Origin: an uncultured Clostridia bacterium
GTDB taxonomy: Bacteria > Bacillota > Clostridia > TANB77 > CAG-508
Direction of reading: 5' to 3'
DNA: 10,835 nucleotides
NCBI GenBank assembly: GCA_944388615.1
Contig: CALXJL010000046.1
Coordinates: 1-10,835, forward strand
Shown here: positions 9,301-10,835 of the stretch, one piece after another
Layout: every line of letters begins with the position of its first letter
Numbering within the stretch: the first letter of the stretch is position 1
Notes under the pieces: model-generated
What the model saw: only the letters and a program-made list of their open reading frames with translations
Databases searched by the model: none
What the model was told of the DNA's origin: nothing
Translations under genes and position numbers: made by a program

Positions 9301-10361
9301 TTTAATTTGCTTGTTTCTATTCTTACATGTTTTATAGATTCTTCATACATGAAAGGAGTACTTTTATTGTATTTTAACCATTCGTCTTTTGTAAAAGTGT
9401 ACAATAATTTATCTGTTTCATCATTATATATTTTTATATATCCATCTTCTTCTAAACTACTGTCTACTCCTGAAAAATAAATTCCTATATTATTTGTATA
9501 ATCTACCATATCATAAAAAACATTTTGTGTATTTTGGAATTTATCTGTATAATTATTTGTTTGCTCTTTCATAATTGCTGATTCTATTATATTTTCATTT
9601 CCTGTAAACATTCCCCATTTTACTATATATTTATCATTTCCTATTTCATCTATTTCATTATTATATAATTGCCTTGCTTTTTTCTTAGATACTACATATC
9701 CTCTACCAGATACATATTCTCCAATAGTTGTAGAAAAATAATGTTTAGATATTCCTTCTACAACTTCTTCTTTTCTATATGTAATTCCTAAATTTCCACT
9801 TGCTACATTAGATTTTATTGGATTTTCAAACTCTCTATTTATATTATTATACCCCACATAATATCCTGTTACTGGTACATCTATCATAAATAATTCTTGA
9901 TCTATTTTTTCATATGCTTGTTTTGGATATGTTACAATTATTGTATATGAATTAGTTCTTGATAATTCTTTTACTATTGTTCCATCTTCAGCTATAGTTA
10001 ATTCTCTTTTTATTTCTAATATTCTTGTTTCTTCATTATATTCGTAATTAATATTACTTCCTGCAACAGTAACATTTGTTGCTTTTATTCCTTCTATTTC
10101 TGGAATCTCTGCTGTTACTACATTCTCTTTTAATATTAATCCTTGGTTAGTATACGCACTTTCTTTTGTTGCCACATTAAATTGTAAGCTCATTTCATTT
10201 GTCTCTTCATTTTGTACTATTTTTGAAATATCATAATTTTGAGATGTTGATGTTAATGTTGTTTTTACATTTCCATACCAATCTACTGTAAAATTTACTG
10301 TTTGATTTATTTCTATTGGATTTTCTCCATTATCATCATAATATGTTCCAGTTAATGTCAT
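381..10361 (-). CDS. Giant sortase-anchored repeat adhesin (Cna_B/SpaA, GLUG and MucBP modules), main open part
   Basis: This frame encodes 3326 residues, ending at TAG (383-381). The product is a predicted wall-anchored surface protein. Order of parts by residue from the first ATG: adhesin-like beta-rich head 1-770; four Cna_B/SpaA-type domains about 771-1226; two GLUG-repeat blocks 1247-1578 and 1582-1955; Flg_new/InlB-B-like domain about 1972-2066; a SpaA domain split by an insert, 2067-2297; about 13 MucBP-like repeats 2298-3261; polar linker; IVKTGD at 3284-3289; hydrophobic helix about 3291-3310; basic tail. The ATG at 10361 is probably not a true start. It has no Shine-Dalgarno site and no signal peptide follows, and the frame is open for 49 more codons upstream with adhesin-like sequence until a TAA at 10511-10509. 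Beyond that TAA the same frame is open to the window edge. This is therefore most likely the 3' part of one interrupted gene. Likely role (inference): adhesion to host or mucus glycans or to other bacteria. The ligand is not recognisable from the sequence. Confidence 0.9.
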   Translation of the reverse strand: MTLTGTYYDDNGENPIEINQTVNFTVDWYGNVKTTLTSTSQNYDISKIVQNEETNEMSLQFNVATKESAYTNQGLILKENVVTAEIPEIEGIKATNVTVAGSNINYEYNEETRILEIKRELTIAEDGTIVKELSRTNSYTIIVTYPKQAYEKIDQELFMIDVPVTGYYVGYNNINREFENPIKSNVASGNLGITYRKEEVVEGISKHYFSTTIGEYVSGRGYVVSKKKARQLYNNEIDEIGNDKYIVKWGMFTGNENIIESAIMKEQTNNYTDKFQNTQNVFYDMVDYTNNIGIYFSGVDSSLEEDGYIKIYNDETDKLLYTFTKDEWLKYNKSTPFMYEESIKHVRIETSKLKQNTNFFVYNVKEIDNNLLLEKFSKEEFDEIIKVNTYFEGSLKIEGSEELITVNKTAIANYEDEISNMSISTTPKEIGIQQTSENHKITINTTKTNYNEAYWKDGEFIVELPEEIIAVNVNDITVNNSNVEIMGYEVIKENGKYLIKILTLNEEQTTYSITIDCNLTPDVASTKINGDINLYAYNKQANNYYISTKDIYDLNKNENKEELVGLRTTSLSLKAPNSIVTSQYLSNYDENNSVEIAPNIVDLDTKQKNATVNMAVVNKYALSVSDVKILGVIPFEGNKYITNEKELMSEFSTQMADTGIIVPEELQDKVIVYYSTNPEATKDLEDENNGWTTSPESFSNVKRYLIDFGDYEFPSGKSYTFKYNIIIPDDVQLNKTSYCEHLVYLLLNTEEGNLQTQIEPSKLGIRVIRRYNAEITKQKAGTVKVVPGATYKIAEKTENGEENSKLVTTNSEGKLLVNGLFVGKKYILKEVKPAENYTLNNDEIEFEVVENEDGTLKINVLSEDNFLETPIIEGETLKAIVEDEPKYKLVITKTDEKTGDALANVRFKLEEKNKTYITNSEGQIEIGDLDKNTIYTISETYAQGYYLADDIQFKLITNENNVLKLESLNESFANAVIQNNEQEDIITVNVNITNEKIPTYNLQIIKVEENLNEENIEKLKPLEGARFRITTDDISVDSTFPREYTTDENGYINIPELYQYVEGKNVTGKYTLQEIKAPDGYSNNAEKIQFIVSKNTEGNLEINIDNKDNLTTVKNVIIEENTVKLIIQDKPLFKLTKTDSETGEPLANAEFIIYELNENSSIKDYAKDVNGDYVGEQNEDGDYVFITDKNGVITIPLRPGMYMAVEVGFPEGYLEKNEKEVFKVGGKEVEDGNIENQEDIGKEILKINYIEDLVELSNSVNSGNTYSNTVVKLMRTLDFEDDNSYRGDKNSQKLKQQLTNKDGSGFTPIGLSYDSCFSGIFDGQENEIQNLYINNSSYEYAGLFGYVKGAEIKNLGVTGEVSGPGYVGGIVGCAYMYSSIDNCYNIGEINGPNAGGIVGYLNYISTISNSYNTGKISSNGYAGGIVGIETTNGMINNSYNTGEINGIYVGGIIGYAQSAIINGSYNTGKVSGMCAGGIVGGLSAGDISNSYNIGQVSSNGDKGMAGAIVAARAQATINNCYYPDTLEIIGQTINSEGTELSEAYMKSEIFLKDFSIEYLMDTENINNGYPIFGKEIEKTEDINYIEDLVDLSIKVNSGNNYSNTTIKLLRTINFEDDSSYKDPTDISYGDLNGDGKVESIKEELTNRDGTGFTPIGSPQVNEGITKANCFSGTFDGQGNEIQNLYININGYAGLFGYGISCEIKNLGITGEINGDYVGGIVGILANGNISNSYNTGKITASYYAGGLAGNTSQTNISNSYNTGKISSPNGYAGGIVGADTGESVGKSISNNYNIGEINGTYAGGIVGSVGSKVSVSKNYNTGDISANYYAGGIVGSVHEETNISNSYNTGKISSSGTYAGGIVGYLFKGSVSNSYNTGNANAGNTAGGIVGYLFEGSVSNCYYLNSIEITGTNQNLSGTSVSDEYLKSQELFGLLNIDGAWIHINNKYPKLIIESYKELTDSTEINIENTIKKLKITTDINEINGVKGGSISGEDEEPYETIIYGENSTKEIVITPENGYGISNITINGQTIDYLVNENGSYKIPVGYFTNIKEDKAIVVTFSAQDQILIINKVAEQDETKKLQGTKFKVEQIDTRPDITNEIGDLTANGEYSFTENNGKYISNNQGQNNTTANSYIPIDLTNTTGKYNLKINAEISSASGDYGYATITNTTTPPKYYSSTGRLIYLTGVQGAKDYTTVLEAGKMYYLHLGYYKNGSTSSGEDTLTINSVELSLNKDDYYTGEFETNAYGQIRQGVPVGKYKITELQATEGYTLNSEPIIYDVETGKNNEITITNKSKQKVIVHHYLKNGDEYTKIKIAEDEEIKGDIGTQYITSPKVNLENLELEKNEQGDYILPENATGNYIDGTIEVTYYYQTTPITLTINHYLDGSNMMLADSETITFEPQINIVDNKLESINIQGQYNVKQNTTYNKLLEECALTYITNNDNIVEEENIIFNNNTQLNYYYSYYDDNVQYKVEYYYDGILNEDETIIVEDKEFGDVIAEYENKIITGYVLEKEENFPLILTNVREDNVIRIYYVKGNFEYKVEYYYDGILDESKTDKFMAEYKTEITQYEDKALPGYVLDRTSTLPLVISEYPVANVIKVYYKFGYTVNYYYEGVLDKTKTEHIAASVGDIIETYPDKTIYGYEFAKTENLPLTIAKEDNVINVYYTRKDSQIKIEYRDKQSNKEISGKVIKNGKVLDNYDLTDYVKMVEGYTLVESPEITGTFEEETKTLIFYYAKNTSVKAMYLEQDDTPDVITDNKVLAKEETILGYVGKDYKTEKKDIENYKFVESTLNTEGKMTEGAITVIYYYKPSAKVTVNYIDKNTGDVIDTTTEKVVIGDTYTSISKDIEDYVLVERPESETIVMTNEDIILNYYYVHISEGVVEKHIVLNTDKVLYNEIHTGNEGDQYKIEPKEFEGYDLIEEKLPTNAEGTMTIEQITVIYYYRREIELEVNYIDIETNKEIIEKDGSSSTVIITGYEGEEYNTEEKIFEDYEIVKEKYPENCKGTFKVTVDEDGNEITQIKVQYYYKHISKVIENHIDITTNKVLNSIDYKGNKGDEYSTKQSSIEGYDIVVEKLPSNAQGIMTYEPIVVNYYYIKKVQVVVEYLDKMTGAKLTQINEETNAEIDSTEYINGHEGDQYKTIEKTFNNYILKETTKNTQGIMTAIRNEDGIIQDTIYVKYYYAHKSAGVIEHHIDIETGEELQDQVEYTGYEGDAYETSEKQFDGYELIQHMYPENAKGTMTRELIEVNYYYSKKMAPTDTNNTDSNTKNKDNSDGGIVKTGDNIILIAFLIVLNITSISATIVGKAKFAFVRIRKRLRK
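384..578 (-). other. C-terminal cell-wall sorting region: polar linker, IVKTGD, membrane helix, basic tail
   Basis: Residues 3262-3283 form a low-complexity polar linker (APTDTNNTDSNTKNKDNSDG). The putative sortase motif IVKTG (nt 498-512) is followed by D-N, then a hydrophobic segment at about 3291-3310 (IILIAFLIVLNITSISATIV) and a basic tail with the end RIRKRLRK. This is the three-part sorting signal of sortase substrates. The pentapeptide departs from LPxTG: I for L and V for P. Cleavage between T and G by a sortase is inferred, and no sortase gene is visible in the window. Confidence 0.75.
579..3470 (-). repeat. MucBP-like repeat stalk, about 13 units (residues 2298-3261)
   Basis: Each unit of 63-90 residues starts with a strand such as VxVNYID, VEYYYDG or ENHID, has a central GY or EGY-x-L/I motif and ends with a Y-Y-Y or V-Y-Y strand (VTYYYQTT, RIYYVKG, VIYYYKPS, VNYYYSKK). 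This is the MucBP layout seen in mucin-binding proteins of lactic acid bacteria and many gut Bacillota. Approximate unit starts by residue: 2298, 2379, 2473, 2543, 2611, 2675, 2744, 2818, 2884, 2953, 3036, 3105, 3192. The array forms the wall-proximal stalk, directly before the anchor. Mucin binding is a family property and is not shown by this sequence. Confidence 0.8.
3471..4163 (-). other. Fifth SpaA/Cna_B domain split by an inserted beta-rich module
   Basis: The first half (residues 2067-2093) reads ILIINKVAEQDETKKLQGTK then FKVEQ. The second half (2236-2297) reads YYTGEFETNAYGQIRQGVPV then GKYKITELQATEGYTL and ends ITITNKS. Together they form one standard SpaA domain with K2073, E2265 and N2295 as candidate isopeptide residues. 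Between them lie about 142 residues (nt 3657-4082) rich in Gly, Thr, Tyr and Ser. This insert includes SYIPIDLTNTTGKYNLKINA, GDYGYATITNTT and AGKMYYLHLGYYKNG. It resembles a beta-sandwich of carbohydrate-binding type and is placed in a loop of the SpaA fold. The binding role is inferred from composition and pattern only. Confidence 0.65.
4164..4448 (-). other. InlB-B / Flg_new-like repeat domain (residues about 1972-2066)
   Basis: The motif series GGSISGEDEEPYETIIYG, ITPENGYGISNITINGQTID, then IKEDKAIVVTFSAQ is typical of single bacterial InlB B-repeat/Flg_new_2-type domains (GY-x-I-x-x-V/I-x-V/I-N-G followed by I-x-x-D/N-x-x-I/V-V-V-T-F). These are beta-grasp-like spacer modules in surface proteins. 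It sits as a single copy between the GLUG solenoids and the fifth SpaA domain. Confidence 0.6.
4662..4788 (-). repeat. Near-identical 46-bp direct repeat with 81-bp period inside GLUG block B
   Basis: Bases 4662-4707 and 4743-4788 match at 44 of 46 positions; the differences are at 4679/4760 and 4701/4782. The period of 81 bases is exactly 27 codons. It encodes the last two GLUG units, AGGIVGYLFKGSVSN and AGGIVGYLFEGSVSN. The other GLUG units are clearly more diverged, so this pair looks like a recent in-frame duplication. Confidence 0.85.
5439..5474 (-). other. DxNxDG loop in GLUG block B
   Basis: DLNGDGKVESIK (residues 1630-1641) has the Dx[DN]xDGxxE spacing of EF-hand or dockerin-type calcium loops, but position 12 is Lys where Asp or Glu is usual. 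The segment is absent from block A. A close match, DLDKDGNAEKIK, lies at 10641-10676 in the N-terminal fragment. Confidence 0.5.
5628..6623 (-). repeat. GLUG-repeat block A (residues 1247-1578), seven motifs
   Basis: The block opens with INYIEDLVELSNSVNSGNTY and continues with FTPIG and FDGQENEIQNLYI. Seven units of about 22-28 residues follow, of the form AGGIVGxxxxxxIsNSYNTGkI, the first being AGLFGYVKGAEIKNLG and the last ending NNCYYPDTLEI. It closes with YLMDTENINNGYPIF. This is the pattern of GLUG repeats, which in secreted and surface proteins fold as a beta-helix or solenoid. The whole block recurs immediately downstream as block B. Confidence 0.85.
6684..8051 (-). other. Four tandem Cna_B/SpaA-type (prealbumin-like) domains
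   Basis: Units are at about residues 771-885, 886-997, 998-1131 and 1132-1226. Each begins with a strand carrying a lysine (EITKQK, VITKTDEKTGDALANVRFKL, QIIKVEEN, KLTKTDSETGEPLANAEF). Each has a T(N/D)xxG turn in the middle and then the typical E-containing motif (YILKEVKPAENYTL, YTISETYAQGYY, YTLQEIKAPDGY, MAVEVGFPEGY). In this family the lysine forms an intramolecular isopeptide bond with a C-terminal Asn or Asp, helped by the Glu. Candidates here are K893/E939/N994 in domain 2 and K1006/E1074/D1129 in domain 3. These bonds stiffen stalks against pulling force. The residue pairing is inferred from family knowledge. Confidence 0.85.
8052..10361 (-). other. N-terminal adhesin-like head region (residues 1-770)
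   Basis: This region has long alternating beta-strand patterns, no repeats of obvious identity and few cysteines. Stretches such as VTVAGSNINYEYNEETRILE, VELPEEIIAVNVNDITVNNS and VKILGVIPFEGNKY followed by VIVYYSTNPEA and YLIDFGDYEFPSGKSYTFKY resemble the Ig-like, DUF11-like modules at the tip of large Bacillota adhesins. Binding partners cannot be deduced. Assignment is by sequence character only, without a database search. Confidence 0.55.
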
Positions 10362-10508
10362 AGAGCTTATTTGACTATAATTATTTATATTATTTCCTAT
10401 CTTAGACTTTATTTCGCCCCATATTAATCTTTGGCTTCCTGAATATACTCTTTCTTGTAGAGTTATTTGGTTAGTATTTCCTATATATTCACCTTTTACA
10501 ATAGTATC
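10362..10508 (-). other. In-frame adhesin coding sequence between the internal TAA and the first downstream ATG
   Basis: These 49 codons are in the frame of the giant gene, contain no stop, and read as beta-rich adhesin-like sequence, for example IVKGEYIGNTNQITLQ and VYSGSQRLIWGEIKSK. They run without a break into the MTLTGTYYDD residues at the nominal start. No ATG, GTG or TTG codon occurs here in frame, and no ribosome binding site precedes the ATG at 10361. The stretch therefore belongs to the original coding region, although a gene caller requiring a start codon would leave it out. Confidence 0.75.
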
Positions 10509-10835
10509 TTATATTATTGAAGTTGTCCAAGTAAAGTTTTTGGCATTAAGTGTTATTTGTCCATTTTCTAGATATCCACCTCTTGATATATTGATTTCTG
10601 TATATAATGTATCTGCACTATTTATTTCTTTGCAGGTTCCTTTTATTTTTTCTGCATTTCCATCTTTATCTAGATCTCTTGTAAAAAAAGCTGAGAACTC
10701 CACATTATCACTTTGTGTTTTTATATCATCTTTACCTAGTTCTCCATATTCCATTGCTCTTAAATCTTCTTGGTTCATTCCTTTTAACATATTTTTATTT
10801 TGTATATTTTTTATTACACACATGACAGTAGTAAT
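10509..10835 (-). pseudogene. 5' fragment of the giant adhesin gene, cut off by an in-frame TAA; start lies outside the window
   Basis: The frame is open from the right edge (reading ITTV before the first ATG at 10823) to TAA at 10511-10509. From that ATG it gives 104 residues. No Shine-Dalgarno site is visible before the ATG at 10823, and the frame is open upstream of it. The true start, probably with a signal peptide whose hydrophobic end may be ITTVMCVI, is therefore likely outside the window. The segment SDNVEFSAFFTRDLDKDGNA, then SADTLYTEINIS and ENGQITLNAKNFTWTTSII, resembles the N-terminal beta-domain typical of large clostridial SpaA/MSCRAMM-like surface proteins. It contains DLDKDGNAEKIK, a DxDxDG-type loop. 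The TAA falls in the middle of this domain and the frame resumes at once with matching sequence (DTIVKGEY). If the stop is real, a secreted stub without a wall anchor would be made. It could also be a sequencing or assembly error. Confidence 0.7.

Noticed and set aside
10359..10361. The ATG at 10361 as a genuine translation start.
   Set aside because: No Shine-Dalgarno site lies before it and no signal peptide follows, although the protein has a wall-sorting C-terminus. The same frame carries coherent coding sequence upstream of it.
10509..10511. Reassignment of TAA as a sense codon in this organism.
   Set aside because: A gene of over 3480 AT-rich codons would be expected to contain many TAA codons under such a code, but only one is present. 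A single mutation or error is simpler.

Overview
The window is very AT-rich. It carries one tRNA gene at its left end, and one enormous minus-strand gene for a sortase-anchored, repeat-built surface protein fills the rest. Low G+C, a strong AGGAGG ribosome binding site, a tRNA-Cys with encoded CCA, Cna_B/SpaA and MucBP-type modules and a C-terminal TG-type sorting signal together point to a low-GC Gram-positive (Bacillota, most likely a gut-type Clostridia relative). The species cannot be fixed from this window.

Layout. Bases 1-160 hold the 5' control region of a gene that lies off the left edge on the minus strand (promoter-like hexamers near 40-68, Shine-Dalgarno at 6-11). They also hold an AT-rich perfect palindrome just before the tRNA. 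tRNA-Cys(GCA) is at 161-234 on the plus strand. Bases 235-380 contain no convincing gene but do contain a good bidirectional terminator (321-359) that separates the tRNA unit from the convergent giant gene.

From 381 to the right edge there is a single minus-strand reading frame, interrupted once by an in-frame TAA at 10509-10511. The main open part (381-10361 from its first ATG) codes for 3326 residues. The same frame is open for 49 codons upstream of that ATG, as far as the TAA, and open again beyond it to the window edge. The simplest reading is one adhesin gene of more than 3480 codons whose start lies beyond the window and which carries a nonsense mutation, a sequence or assembly error, or (less likely) a recoded stop.

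From N- to C-terminus the protein runs: adhesin-like beta-rich head; four Cna_B/SpaA-type domains likely to carry isopeptide bonds; two tandem copies of a GLUG-repeat block (7 and 8 motifs); an InlB-B/Flg_new-like domain; a fifth SpaA domain split by an inserted module of about 140 residues that looks carbohydrate-binding-like; a stalk of about 13 MucBP-like repeats; a polar linker; and an IVKTGD sorting signal, membrane helix and basic tail. The order fits a wall-anchored stalk displaying ligand-binding modules. No other protein gene is supported in the window.
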